NCBI GenBank assembly: GCA_964410065.1
Contig: CAYPFO010000012.1
Span: forward strand, 1 to 64,000
Length of the DNA: 64,000 nucleotides
Reading direction: 5' to 3'
DNA from: Serpens sp964410065
GTDB taxonomy: Bacteria > Pseudomonadota > Gammaproteobacteria > Pseudomonadales > Pseudomonadaceae
Shown here: positions 1 through 8,595 of the stretch, in pieces
Position numbering within the stretch: the first letter of the stretch is position 1
Layout of the letters: the number at the start of each line of letters is the position of its first letter
Program-made: the position numbers and the translations under genes
The notes under the pieces: model-generated
Database searches by the model: none
What the model was told of the DNA's origin: nothing
What the model saw: only the letters and a program-made list of their open reading frames with translations

Positions 1-664
1 CGATCACGCCGAGGAAGCTGTTGTAGTCCAGCTGGGAGATCTGCATCTGGAACGGACCGTCGAGGTCGACGCTCGGAGCCGGCACATGATCGATGATCGC
101 CTGGAACAGCGGGTCCATGTTGTCTTCCAGCTTCTCGTGGTCCAGACCGGAGAGGCCGTTCAGGGCGCTGGCGTAGACAATCGGGAAGTCCAGCTGCTCT
201 TCGGTGGCGCCCAGGTTGTCGAACAGGTCGAAGATCTGGTCAACGACCCAGTCCGGACGCGCGCCGGGACGGTCGATCTTGTTGACCACAACGATCGGGT
301 TCAGACCGGCCTGGAAGGCCTTCTGGGTCACGAAGCGGGTTTGCGGCATCGGGCCGTCGATGGAGTCGACTACCAGCAATACGCAATCGACCATGCTCAT
401 CACACGCTCGACTTCACCGCCGAAGTCGGCGTGGCCGGGGGTGTCGACGATGTTGATGTTGTAGTCCTTCCACTTCAGCGCGGTGTTTTTCGCCAGGATG
501 GTGATGCCACGCTCCTTTTCCTGGTCGTTGCTGTCCATCACGCGCTCGTTTTCCAGCTCCTTGCGGTCCAGGGTGCCGGACAGGCGCAGCAGCTTGTCAA
601 CCAGGGTGGTCTTGCCATGGTCGACGTGGGCGATGATGGCGATATTGCGAAGATTCTCGATCAC
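1..664 (-). CDS. typA: Ribosome-associated GTPase TypA/BipA, N-terminal part
   Basis: The gene runs off the left edge; only the first 221 codons are present. Reading leftward from a GTG at 664-662 the protein begins V/M-I-E-N-L-R-N-I-A and contains the translational-GTPase G motifs: G1 AHVDHGKTT near residue 12, G3 DTPGHADFGGE, and G4 NKIDRP. These place it in the EF-G/LepA/TypA group, and the N-terminus is typical of TypA. TypA binds the ribosome in a GTP-dependent way and is needed for 50S maturation and growth under stress. It lies downstream of thiI in the same orientation, as in other Pseudomonas. The GTG start is supported by homologous N-termini; no ATG fits. Domains II, V and the C-terminal domain are outside the window. 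Confidence 0.95.
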   Translation of the reverse strand, partial: MIENLRNIAIIAHVDHGKTTLVDKLLRLSGTLDRKELENERVMDSNDQEKERGITILAKNTALKWKDYNINIVDTPGHADFGGEVERVMSMVDCVLLVVDSIDGPMPQTRFVTQKAFQAGLNPIVVVNKIDRPGARPDWVVDQIFDLFDNLGATEEQLDFPIVYASALNGLSGLDHEKLEDNMDPLFQAIIDHVPAPSVDLDGPFQMQISQLDYNSFLGVI

Positions 665-866
665 AGTTTTGTCTCGATATTAAGCTCGTGGCTGAAGGCC
701 CGAGCTGGGAAGCTGATTCCCGCGGTTGTTGCCGCACGGGATGGATGGAAGCGGCGGCGCGAAGGCCGCTCTCTTCCGGGCTCGCTACGCGTCGTGGGAC
801 GCGCCAGAGTCGGGAGGTCGGTGGCGGATGCTGCCACCCAGCAGCCCAGGCTGCTTCACGGACCTG

Positions 867-2324
867 TCAGGTCGGACGATAAACGCGCACATTGGCATGC
901 CCCTCGGACAGAAGATGATGAGCATGCAGGCGGCTCATGACACCTTTGTCGCAATACAGCAGGTACTGGCGATTGTCATCCAGTTCCTTGAAGCGGTTGT
1001 TGACCGCGTAGAACGGCAGCGTCTGGATTTCGATCCCCGGCAACTGCAGCGGTTCATCATCCACGGCATCGGGGTGGCGAATGTCCAGGACGATCTGCCC
1101 CGGCAGCGCTTCGCTGACGACTTCCACCGGCACATCTTTACCCAGCTCGTCGATTACTTTGTCCACGGTGATCCGCGTGGCGCGCTCGATGGCACGCTCG
1201 AGAATCGCCATGTCGAACTGTTCTTCTTCATGCTCGATGCGCCCGCGCTTGGCGCGGGTGGTCGGGTTGACCGAAATCACCCCGCAGTATTCCGGCATGT
1301 TCTTGGCGAACTCGGCGGTGCCGATGCGCGTGGCGGTGTCGATGATGTCCTGCTTGTGGGCGGCAATCAGCGGGCGCAGCACCAGGGTGTCGGTGACCGA
1401 ATCGATCACCGACAGGTTCGGCAGGGTCTGGCTGGACACCTGAGAGATGGCTTCGCCGGTAACCAGCGCGTCGATGTTCAGCTCAGCGGCGATGCGGCTG
1501 GAAGCCCGCAGCATCATGCGCTTGAGCACCACGCCCATCTGGCTGTTGTCGACCCTGCCAAGAATTTCGCCGACCACTTCCTCGAACGGCACGCTGATAA
1601 ACAGCACGCGATGGGACGAGCCGAATTTTTGCCACAGATAATGGGCAACTTCCATCACCCCAAGCTCATGGGCACGACCACCGAGGTTGAAGAAGCAGAA
1701 ATGTGTCAGCAGGCCGCGGCGCATCATTTGATAGGCCGCCACGGTGGAATCGAAACCACCCGACATCAACACCAGCGTCTGCTCGATGGAGCCCAGCGGA
1801 TAGCCGCCCAGGCCCTGATGCTGCGCATGAATGATGTACAGGCGGTCGTAACGCACCTCGAACCGCACCTCGACTTCGGGGCGCTTGAGATCGATACCGG
1901 CGGCCCCGCACTCCTGGCGCAGGCGGCTGCCAACAAAGCTGGCCAGCTCTACCGAGGTAAACGAATGCGTGTTGCCGGAACGCTTGCAGCGCACGGCGAA
2001 GATCTTGCCCGGCAGCTGTGCGCCGAAATGCTCGCGGCATTTTTCCAGAACGTCGTCAAAATCGACGTAGGGGTAGTCGTGCACTTCCAAGCAATGCGCG
2101 ATGCCCGGCGTGTTGCGCAGGCGCTCGTGCATCTCGGCCAGCAGCTTCGGCTCGGTCTGGCGGGTTTCCAGCTCCAGGTTGTCCCATTCGCCCTGCACAT
2201 CCAGGTGCGGATCGAGATCCTTGAGCACCATACGGATGTTCTTCGCCAGCTGTCTGATGAACTGCTTGCGCACCGGACGGCTCTTGATGGTGATTTCGGC
2301 GAAGGGTTTGACGATGACTTTCAT
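867..2324 (-). CDS. thiI: tRNA 4-thiouridine synthase ThiI
   Basis: The enzyme makes 4-thiouridine at tRNA position 8 and, in enterobacteria, relays sulfur for the thiamine thiazole. The 485 residues match the family length (E. coli 482). Order: N-terminal ferredoxin-like and THUMP domains (about 1-165), PP-loop ATPase with SGGFDS at 188-193, then a C-terminal rhodanese-like domain. Both catalytic cysteines are visible: Cys347 in EYCGVI and Cys458 in the rhodanese loop YCDKGVMSR, equivalent to E. coli Cys344 and Cys456. The stop codon sits inside a short palindrome (GACCTGTCAGGTC, 861-873). It is transcribed away from glnA with a 414-bp divergent gap and is followed by typA. Confidence 0.97.
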   Translation of the reverse strand: MKVIVKPFAEITIKSRPVRKQFIRQLAKNIRMVLKDLDPHLDVQGEWDNLELETRQTEPKLLAEMHERLRNTPGIAHCLEVHDYPYVDFDDVLEKCREHFGAQLPGKIFAVRCKRSGNTHSFTSVELASFVGSRLRQECGAAGIDLKRPEVEVRFEVRYDRLYIIHAQHQGLGGYPLGSIEQTLVLMSGGFDSTVAAYQMMRRGLLTHFCFFNLGGRAHELGVMEVAHYLWQKFGSSHRVLFISVPFEEVVGEILGRVDNSQMGVVLKRMMLRASSRIAAELNIDALVTGEAISQVSSQTLPNLSVIDSVTDTLVLRPLIAAHKQDIIDTATRIGTAEFAKNMPEYCGVISVNPTTRAKRGRIEHEEEQFDMAILERAIERATRITVDKVIDELGKDVPVEVVSEALPGQIVLDIRHPDAVDDEPLQLPGIEIQTLPFYAVNNRFKELDDNRQYLLYCDKGVMSRLHAHHLLSEGHANVRVYRPT

Positions 2325-2489
2325 GGAAGGCGGGACTGCGCGGACAGCCAGAAAAAATAGGGGCGCGAATTATACCGGAAATTGTGCAAGCTTTGATCGA
2401 TTAATTGCAGCGGCTCCACGAACGACCGAAAGCGACAACCTGTCGACACATTAGGTGTCTTTGCCTGCTCCATGCGCATCTCTATAAGC

Positions 2490-2504
2490 GCACCACTTTG
2501 CCCC
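2490..2504 (+). promoter_or_regulatory. Degenerate NtrC site upstream of glnA
   Basis: GCACC followed by a 5-bp spacer and GCCCC; the left half matches the NtrC half-site (GCACC-N5-GGTGC) and the right half is poor. Its centre is 30 bp from the perfect palindrome at 2519-2535, about three helical turns, and about 137 bp upstream of the inferred sigma-54 start. This mimics the paired NtrC enhancer in front of enterobacterial glnA. Confidence 0.55.
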
Positions 2505-2518
2505 TCAACCACCACGAG

Positions 2519-2535
2519 CGCACCCTTTTGGTGCG
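2519..2535 (+). promoter_or_regulatory. NtrC enhancer palindrome for glnA
   Basis: CGCACC-CTTTT-GGTGCG is a perfect 6+5+6 palindrome matching the NtrC consensus GCACC-N5-GGTGC. It lies about 107 bp upstream of the transcription start inferred from the sigma-54 promoter at 2610-2625, the usual distance for an NtrC enhancer. Inference: phosphorylated NtrC, encoded at 6856-8292, activates glnA from here under nitrogen limitation. Confidence 0.85.
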
Positions 2536-2609
2536 ACAGAAATGACCTGCACACCCAACCGCAGCGTTTTTTGCCCGTAACCAGCGCCATACAGGGCATG
2601 CAGGAACAC

Positions 2610-2625
2610 TGGCACACTCATTGCT
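2610..2625 (+). promoter_or_regulatory. Sigma-54 promoter of glnA
   Basis: TGGCACACTCATTGCT has the invariant GG and GC dinucleotides with a 10-bp gap (GG at 2611-2612, GC at 2623-2624) and matches TGGCAC-N5-TTGCT at nearly every position. It is the -24/-12 element for RpoN polymerase. It lies 114 bp upstream of the glnA start, with an NtrC palindrome at the proper enhancer distance. Confidence 0.9.
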
Positions 2626-2738
2626 CTCTTGTGGTAGAGGGTGCCCTGGCGGATCATGCCGCTCCAGCATCACCTAATTCTCTGGGAGTCAGCCGCATTC
2701 GGCGTGTACCCCGGTTTGCTTTCCCCTTGGAGGACACT

Positions 2739-4142
2739 ATGTCGAAATCGCTGCAACTGATTAAAGACCATGATGTGAAGTGGATTGACCTGCGCTTTAC
2801 CGATATCAAAGGTCAGCAGCACCACATCACCATGCCGGCGCGCGATGCCGACGATGATTTTTTTGAACACGGCAAAATGTTTGACGGCTCCTCCGTGGCC
2901 GGCTGGAAAGGCATTGAGGCCTCCGACATGATTCTGCTGCCGGACGACGCCACCGCCGTGCTCGACCCGTTCACCGAAGAGCCGACGCTGATTCTGGTCT
3001 GCGACGTGATTGAGCCCTCCACCATGCAGGGCTACGACCGCGACCCGCGCGCGATCGCCCGTCGCGCCGAAGAGTTCCTGAAAAGCACCGGCATAGGCGA
3101 CTCCGTATTCGTCGGCCCGGAGCCGGAATTCTTTATCTTCGATCAGGTGAAGTTCAAGTCCGACATCTCGGGCTCAATGTTCAAGATCTACTCCGAGCAG
3201 GCGTCCTGGAACACCGACGCGGACTTCGAGGGCGGCAACAAGGGTCACCACGTCCCGGTCAAGGGTGGCTACCTGCCAACCCCGCCGAAAGACTATGACC
3301 ACGAAATCCGCACCGCCATGTGCAACGCCCTGGAAGAGATGGGCCAGTTCGTTGAAATCCATCACCACGAAGTGGCGACTGCCGGTCAGAACGAAATCGG
3401 CGTGCGTTTCAATACCCTGGTCGCCAAAGCCGACGAGGTTCAGACCCTCAAGTACTGCGTGCACAACGTCGCCGATGCCTACGGCAAGACCGCGACCTTC
3501 ATGCCAAAACCGCTGTACGGCGACAACGGCTCGGGCATGCACGTGCACCTGTCGATTGCCAAAGATGGCAAGAACACCTTTGCGGGCGAAGGCTATGCAG
3601 GTCTGTCCGACACCGCGCTGTACTTCATTGGCGGCATCATCAAGCACGGCAAGGCGCTGAACGCCCTGACCAACCCGTCGACCAACTCGTACAAGCGCCT
3701 GGTGCCGGGCTTTGAGGCACCGGTGATGCTGGCCTACTCGGCCCGCAACCGTTCCGCCTCGATCCGCATTCCGTACGTTTCCAGCCCGAAGGGCCGCCGT
3801 ATCGAAGCGCGCTTCCCGGACCCGGCCGCCAACCCCTACCTGGCCTTCTCCGCCCTGCTGATGGCCGGCCTGGACGGTATCCAGAACAAAATCCACCCTG
3901 GCGACGCCGCCGACAAGAACCTGTACGACCTGCCGCCGGAAGAGTCCAAGCTGATTCCGCAGGTGTGCGGCAGCCTGAAGGAAGCCCTGGAAGCCCTCGA
4001 AGCCGACCGCGACTTCCTGCTTAAGGGTGGCGTGTTCAGCAATGACTTCCTCGATGCCTTCATCGAGCTGAAAGCCGCTGAAGAACTCAAGGTGCGCACC
4101 TTCGTGCACCCGCTGGAATACGACCTGTACTACAGCGTCTAA
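2739..4142 (+). CDS. glnA: Glutamine synthetase type I (GlnA)
   Basis: It joins ammonia to glutamate with ATP to give glutamine, as a cytosolic dodecamer and the central ammonia-assimilation enzyme. The 467 residues match the GS-I-beta length. The start MSKSLQLIKDHD is chosen because GGAGG (2729-2733) precedes it at good spacing; an open frame continues upstream but would cross the sigma-54 promoter. Family motifs seen are MFDGSSVAGW near the N-terminus, NGSGMHVH in the active site, and the adenylylation loop KNLYDLPPEE with Tyr396, so GlnE control is expected. Regulated by NtrC and sigma-54 (2490-2625). A strong terminator follows at 4179-4203. Confidence 0.98.
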   Translation: MSKSLQLIKDHDVKWIDLRFTDIKGQQHHITMPARDADDDFFEHGKMFDGSSVAGWKGIEASDMILLPDDATAVLDPFTEEPTLILVCDVIEPSTMQGYDRDPRAIARRAEEFLKSTGIGDSVFVGPEPEFFIFDQVKFKSDISGSMFKIYSEQASWNTDADFEGGNKGHHVPVKGGYLPTPPKDYDHEIRTAMCNALEEMGQFVEIHHHEVATAGQNEIGVRFNTLVAKADEVQTLKYCVHNVADAYGKTATFMPKPLYGDNGSGMHVHLSIAKDGKNTFAGEGYAGLSDTALYFIGGIIKHGKALNALTNPSTNSYKRLVPGFEAPVMLAYSARNRSASIRIPYVSSPKGRRIEARFPDPAANPYLAFSALLMAGLDGIQNKIHPGDAADKNLYDLPPEESKLIPQVCGSLKEALEALEADRDFLLKGGVFSNDFLDAFIELKAAEELKVRTFVHPLEYDLYYSV

Positions 4143-4178
4143 GCCAGCGCCGACGATAGTGTCGGTATGCAAAGCAAG

Positions 4179-4203
4179 AGGCCTCCTTCGGGAGGCCTTT
4201 TTA
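4179..4203 (+). terminator. Rho-independent terminator of glnA
   Basis: Perfect 8-bp stem AGGCCTCC / GGAGGCCT with a TTCG tetraloop followed by a T-rich tail, 37 bp after the glnA stop. The stable UUCG loop and U-tract are classic for intrinsic termination. Confidence 0.93.
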
Positions 4204-4425
4204 GTTTTGGCTGTGTCTGCCTGATGCAGGCACTGTGAGCACAAAGCAGACACCTTCACCTGTGGGGGCCGAATTTACCTCGGCTGCGATTCCTAACCAG
4301 TCATCGACCCCTCTACCTGCTCGCACCTAACATTCCATGCACCACCCCACGTCCCGTGCGCTCGCCACTTGCCAGCCGCAAGGTCCGGTGCAAGGCTTGC
4401 TGGATTGCCACGGAGGGAACATCCC

Positions 4426-4956
4426 ATGCGCCTGCTCACCTGCTGCCTGCTTTGCGCTCTGGCTCTGCCGGCCAGTGCCGAGATCTACAAATACACCGAC
4501 GCCCAAGGCAAAACGGTATTCACCAACCAGCCCCCCGAAGGCCAGCCGGTCGAGCGCATCGAGTTGCCGCCCACCAACACGATCCAACCCTCCGTTCCCG
4601 AGAACACCTCCACGCCATCCGCCACTTCGTCAGACGTTTCCCGCTATCGAGTCTTGCAACTGACCGGTCTTCCGGATGACGAAGCCTTGCGCGCCAATAA
4701 CGGCACCTTCACCGTCAGCGTGCAGATCGAGCCACCGTTGGCGTCGGGCCACAGCCTGCAACTGCTGTTAGACGGCAGCCCACACGGCCCAGCCAGTTCA
4801 ACTACGCAGCTACAGGTCAATCAGGCCGACCGCGGTACCCACAGCCTGGCCGTACAGGTGCTGGCCGATGGCAAAGCGCTGCAGCAAAGCGATGTACTGA
4901 CCTTTACCGTCCAGCGCATCAGCGTCAACAGCCCGGCTCGCAAGGCCGCACCTTGA
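4426..4956 (+). CDS. Secreted DUF4124 protein, first of a tandem pair
   Basis: A 176-residue protein with a cleavable signal peptide (MRLLTCCLLCALALPASA) followed directly by the DUF4124 signature EIYKYTDAQGKTVFTNQPP. The rest is an extracytoplasmic domain of unknown function rich in short beta-strand-like stretches. The start is set by GGAGG 10 bp upstream and by the signal peptide. Small DUF4124 proteins sit between glnA and ntrB in many Pseudomonas, but no role is established. The next gene is a paralogue that begins inside this gene's stop codon, so the two are co-transcribed and probably translationally coupled. Confidence 0.85.
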   Translation: MRLLTCCLLCALALPASAEIYKYTDAQGKTVFTNQPPEGQPVERIELPPTNTIQPSVPENTSTPSATSSDVSRYRVLQLTGLPDDEALRANNGTFTVSVQIEPPLASGHSLQLLLDGSPHGPASSTTQLQVNQADRGTHSLAVQVLADGKALQQSDVLTFTVQRISVNSPARKAAP

Positions 4957-5579
4957 AGCGCCTGGCGTTTCTGGCGTTGGCGCTTGTCAGCCTGCCGCTT
5001 TACGCGCAGATCTATACGCATGTCGATGCCGAAGGCAACCGGGTGTTCAGCGACCGTCCATTGCATGGGCAATCCCAGCCTGTCGTCCTCCCCCCCATCA
5101 ATCGCCTGCCGTCCCCGCCGCGTGTTGAGGTGCAACCTCGCCCTGCCGCTCCGGCTGAACACCATCGGGAGCAGGCCTACCAATTCGTGCGCGTTCTGCA
5201 TCCCGCAGCGGATGCGACCTCCCGGGACGGCGCCGGCAATCTCAGCGTACTCGCCAGCAGCGAGCCGGCCTTGCACCCAAGCCATGCTTACCAGTTGCTG
5301 TTCGATGGTCAGCCGCTGGGCAGCGCTGGTTCAAATCCCAGCTTCCAACTGCACAGCCTGGATCGCGGCAGTCATCGCCTGGCGGTGGAGATTATCGATG
5401 CCACTGGCACCAGCCTGATCCGCAGCGCTGAGCAGAGCGTACATATCCACCGCCCTTCCCTGGCCCAGAAGCGGCGAGTCAGGCCCTGTCAGCGTGACGA
5501 TTACGGGCGCCGCCTGGAATGCCCGATGCGCGACAAGCCCGCCGAGAAGCGCGACATTCCCTACGTGCCCTTCTTCTGA
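4953..5579 (+). CDS. Secreted DUF4124 protein, second of a tandem pair
   Basis: A 208-residue paralogue of the preceding gene: signal peptide (KRLAFLALALVSLPLYA), then the DUF4124 motif QIYTHVDAEGNRVFSD, then a similar C-terminal domain (LLFDGQPLG, DRGSHRLAVEI) matching LLLDGSPHG and DRGTHSLAVQV in its neighbour. The only plausible start is TTG at 4953, whose last two bases are the first two of the upstream TGA stop (TTGA overlap). A TTG start with such an overlap suggests low, coupled translation. The function is unknown; the duplicated architecture suggests two periplasmic proteins that work together. Confidence 0.82.
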   Translation: MKRLAFLALALVSLPLYAQIYTHVDAEGNRVFSDRPLHGQSQPVVLPPINRLPSPPRVEVQPRPAAPAEHHREQAYQFVRVLHPAADATSRDGAGNLSVLASSEPALHPSHAYQLLFDGQPLGSAGSNPSFQLHSLDRGSHRLAVEIIDATGTSLIRSAEQSVHIHRPSLAQKRRVRPCQRDDYGRRLECPMRDKPAEKRDIPYVPFF

Positions 5580-5620
5580 GCCTGCGTACAGTCCATTCCC
5601 GGCGCGCCCCGCTGGATCAC

Positions 5621-5635
5621 GCACCATACTGGTGC
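5621..5635 (+). promoter_or_regulatory. NtrC palindrome upstream of ntrB
   Basis: GCACC-ATACT-GGTGC is a perfect match to the NtrC consensus. It lies 136 bp before the ntrB start and about 120 bp upstream of the start inferred from the sigma-54 promoter at 5722-5737. Inference: positive autoregulation of ntrBC. Confidence 0.82.
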
Positions 5636-5721
5636 AGGAAAGTCCTACTGGCGGCACCGTTCCCCGGCTGATCCCTGCCTAAAAACGCCGCTAACCGCCC
5701 TGGTTCTCTAATTCGGGCGCC

Positions 5722-5737
5722 TGGTTTGCTTCTTGCA
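5722..5737 (+). promoter_or_regulatory. Candidate sigma-54 promoter of ntrBC
   Basis: TGGTTTGCTTCTTGCA keeps the GG and GC dinucleotides at the required 10-bp separation (5723-5724 and 5735-5736) and the TTGCA -12 element; the -24 half (TGGTTT) departs from TGGCAC. It is placed between an NtrC palindrome and the ntrB start. It also rules out upstream in-frame start codons near 5726. Confidence 0.72.
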
Positions 5738-5770
5738 TTTCAATGCCGCCAGAAGATGGAACCCTGCCCC

Positions 5771-6859
5771 ATGATGATGAACACTGACGCCACGCATCGG
5801 TTGCTGCTGGATAACCTGAATACCGCCATTGTGTTGCTCAACGACAGCCTGCGCCTGGACTACATGAATCCAGCTGCTGAAATGCTTTTGGCTGTCAGCG
5901 GGCAACGCAGCCATGGGCAGTTCATCAGCGAGCTGTTCACCGAGTCGCCCGAGGCCTTGCCCGCGTTGCGTCAGTCCGTTGAAGAGGCCCATCCGTTCAC
6001 CAAGCGCGAAGCCCTGCTCACCACCCTGAGCGGCCAATCGCTGACCGTGGACTACGCCGTAACGCCGATCATCAATCACGGAACCACCCTGCTGTTGCTG
6101 GAGATCCACCCCCGTGACCGGCTGTTGCGCATCAGCAAGGAAGAGGCGCAGCAATCGCAAATCGAAACCACCAAGGTGCTGGTGCGCGGCCTGGCCCACG
6201 AGATCAAGAACCCGCTGGGCGGCATTCGCGGCGCGGCGCAGTTGCTGGCGCGCGAGCTGCCGGGTGAAGCGCTTAAGGATTACACCAACGTGATCATTGA
6301 AGAGGCCGATCGCTTGCGTAACCTCGTCGATCGGATGCTGGGCTCCAACAAGCTGCCGTCGCTTGCCTACACCAACATCCACGAAGTGCTGGAGCGGGTC
6401 GCCAGTCTGATCGAAGCGGAAAGCCAGGATTGCACCATGTTGGTGCGCGATTATGATCCGAGCCTGCCGGAAGTCTTCATCGACAGTGAACAGATGATCC
6501 AGGCAGTACTCAACATTGCCCGCAATGCCCTGCAGGCACTGGCCGGACAGACCCTGGCCGAACCGCCGCGCATTACCTTGCGCACCCGCGCTCTGCGTCA
6601 GTTCACCATTGGCCACGTCCGCCACCGCCTGGCCATCAGGCTGGAAATAATCGACAACGGTCCGGGAATACTGCCCGACCTGCACGACACCCTCTTTTAT
6701 CCCATGGTCAGCGGCCGTCCGGACGGCACCGGGCTGGGCTTGGCGATAACCCAGAACATCATCAGCCAGCATCAGGGGCTGGTCGAATTCGAGAGCCAGC
6801 CTGGGCGTACCGTCTTCGCCATCGTCCTGCCACTGGAACAAGGAATTGCCCCGTCATGA
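5771..6859 (+). CDS. ntrB: Nitrogen sensor histidine kinase NtrB (GlnL)
   Basis: A cytosolic sensor kinase that phosphorylates or dephosphorylates NtrC according to PII and glutamine status. Of 362 residues, the N-terminal PAS-like domain covers about 1-120, the H-box LAHEIKNPLGGIRGAAQLL carries phospho-acceptor His143, and the C-terminal ATPase shows the N-box (NIARNALQAL), G1 (DNGPG) and G2 (GTGLGLAI). No membrane segment is present. The start is chosen at the first of three consecutive ATGs (5771, 5774, 5777), after a weak purine-rich stretch; 5756 is also in frame. Its stop overlaps the ntrC start by 4 bp (ATGA), so the two are coupled. Confidence 0.95.
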   Translation: MMMNTDATHRLLLDNLNTAIVLLNDSLRLDYMNPAAEMLLAVSGQRSHGQFISELFTESPEALPALRQSVEEAHPFTKREALLTTLSGQSLTVDYAVTPIINHGTTLLLLEIHPRDRLLRISKEEAQQSQIETTKVLVRGLAHEIKNPLGGIRGAAQLLARELPGEALKDYTNVIIEEADRLRNLVDRMLGSNKLPSLAYTNIHEVLERVASLIEAESQDCTMLVRDYDPSLPEVFIDSEQMIQAVLNIARNALQALAGQTLAEPPRITLRTRALRQFTIGHVRHRLAIRLEIIDNGPGILPDLHDTLFYPMVSGRPDGTGLGLAITQNIISQHQGLVEFESQPGRTVFAIVLPLEQGIAPS

Positions 6860-8292
6860 ACCGAAGCGAAACTGTCTGGATCGTCGACGACGACCGCTCC
6901 ATCCGCTGGGTGCTGGAAAAGGCGCTGCAACAAGGCGGCCTCACCACGCAAAGTTTCGACAGCGCCGACAGCGTGCTCAGTCGCCTGGCCCGTCAGCAAC
7001 CGGACGTAATCATTTCCGACATCCGCATGCCCGGCGCCAGCGGCCTGGACATGCTGGCGCAGATCCGCGCGCAGCACCCCGGCCTGCCGGTGATCATCAT
7101 GACCGCGCACTCGGATCTGGACAGCGCAGTGGCGTCCTATCAGGGCGGCGCCTTCGAATACCTGCCCAAGCCCTTCGATGTCGACGAGGCGGTCTCGCTG
7201 GTCAAACGCGCCCATTTGCACGCCCAGGAACAGCAAAACCAGGCCGCCCCCGAACCCCAGCACGCCACGCCCGAAATCATCGGCGAAGCGCCAGCGATGC
7301 AGGAAGTGTTTCGCGCCATCGGCCGGCTCAGCCAGTCCACCATCACCGTGCTGATCAACGGTGCGTCCGGCACCGGCAAGGAGCTGGTCGCCCATGCCCT
7401 GCATCGCCACAGTCCGCGCGCTGCCTCGCCGTTCATCGCCTTGAACATGGCGGCGATTCCCAAGGACTTGATGGAGTCGGAACTGTTCGGCCATGAAAAA
7501 GGCGCGTTTACCGGCGCCGCCAACCAGCGTCGCGGACGTTTCGAGCAAGCCGATGGCGGCACGCTGTTTCTCGACGAGATCGGCGATATGCCGGCCGACA
7601 CCCAGACGCGTCTGCTGCGGGTGCTGGCCGACGGCGAATTTTACCGGGTCGGCGGCCATACCCCGGTCAAGGTCGATGTGCGCATCATCGCCGCCACCCA
7701 CCAAGACCTGGAAAACCTGGTGCGCGACGGCAGGTTCCGCGAGGACCTGTTCCATCGCCTGAACGTCATTCGCATTCATATCCCACAACTGCGCGACCGC
7801 CGCGAAGACATCCCCGCACTGGCCCGTCACTTTCTCGGCCGCGCCGCCCGTGAGCTGGCCGTAGAACCCAAACTGCTCAAGCCGGACACCGAGGAGTACC
7901 TGCGCAACCTGCCCTGGCCGGGCAACGTGCGCCAGTTGGAGAACACCTGCCGCTGGATCACCGTGATGGCGTCCGGGCGAGAAGTACACCTCGATGAATT
8001 ACCGCCGGAACTGCTCACCCACAGTCCGGAAGTGGCCTCTCCGGGCAATTGGGAGCAAGGTTTGCGTCAGTGGGCCGAACAAGCCCTGACCAGCGGGCAG
8101 TCGAACATTCTCGACAGCGCCGTGCCAGCGTTCGAGCGAATCATGATCGAGACCGCTCTCCAACACACCGCCGGCCGACGCCGCGACGCCGCCGTACTGC
8201 TCGGCTGGGGCCGCAACACCCTGACGCGCAAGATCAAGGAGCTGGGCTTGAATATCGACGGCGGCGATGAAGAGGACGGTGAAGAGAGCTAG
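6856..8292 (+). CDS. ntrC: Nitrogen response regulator NtrC (sigma-54 activator)
   Basis: The 478-residue regulator activates sigma-54 promoters of nitrogen-assimilation genes when phosphorylated by NtrB. The receiver domain shows Asp-Asp at 11-12 and phospho-acceptor Asp55 in SDIRMPG. The central AAA+ domain (about 140-380) has Walker A GASGTGKE, the sigma-54 contact loop GAFTGA and a Walker B ending LDEIGD. The C-terminal Fis-type helix-turn-helix reads GRRRDAAVLLGWGRNTLTRKIK. Target palindromes are visible in this window at 2519-2535 and 5621-5635. It overlaps ntrB by 4 bp. Tandem REPIN-like elements follow. Confidence 0.97.
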   Translation: MNRSETVWIVDDDRSIRWVLEKALQQGGLTTQSFDSADSVLSRLARQQPDVIISDIRMPGASGLDMLAQIRAQHPGLPVIIMTAHSDLDSAVASYQGGAFEYLPKPFDVDEAVSLVKRAHLHAQEQQNQAAPEPQHATPEIIGEAPAMQEVFRAIGRLSQSTITVLINGASGTGKELVAHALHRHSPRAASPFIALNMAAIPKDLMESELFGHEKGAFTGAANQRRGRFEQADGGTLFLDEIGDMPADTQTRLLRVLADGEFYRVGGHTPVKVDVRIIAATHQDLENLVRDGRFREDLFHRLNVIRIHIPQLRDRREDIPALARHFLGRAARELAVEPKLLKPDTEEYLRNLPWPGNVRQLENTCRWITVMASGREVHLDELPPELLTHSPEVASPGNWEQGLRQWAEQALTSGQSNILDSAVPAFERIMIETALQHTAGRRRDAAVLLGWGRNTLTRKIKELGLNIDGGDEEDGEES

Positions 8293-8357
8293 TGGCCTCT
8301 ACGGTGATTTTCCAACGCATTTCCGCGCGGATGTGTCCCCGCTTCGCATGCTTCGAG

Positions 8358-8502
8358 GTAGGGGCGAATTCATTCGCCTGGCTAAGAGTTTTCCGACAAC
8401 TGTCGGGATGCGACTGACGTGGAGGGGTGGAAAGCTATGGTGTCCGTCGCAACGTTCGTGTGGCTTGAGCGTGATGTGTCAGGCGAATGAATTCGCCCCT
8501 AC
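8358..8502 (+). repeat. REPIN-like element, copy 1
   Basis: About 145 bp bounded by inverted 21-bp arms. The left arm ends GGGGCGAATTCATTCGCC and the right arm is its reverse complement followed by CTAC. Each arm is itself nearly palindromic (GGCGAATGAATTCGCC). The core contains the string GGAAAGCTATGGTGTCCGTC, shared with copy 2. Found 3' of ntrC. No coding potential. Confidence 0.85.
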
Positions 8503-8595
8503 ATCCGTACGGCCGACCCGAGCCGTAGCTGAAGAGTCTCGACAGCATCGTGCTGCGTTGGCCTGTCTGGCGGATGTCCGCTTCGCACGATTCCG

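Noticed and set aside
726..2360. A 544-codon open frame opposite thiI
   Set aside because: It is the antisense shadow of a clear ThiI gene; low-complexity, His/Arg/Gly-rich translation with no domain.
3174..4259. A 361-codon frame opposite glnA
   Set aside because: Shadow of GlnA produced by high-GC third positions; runs through the glnA terminator.
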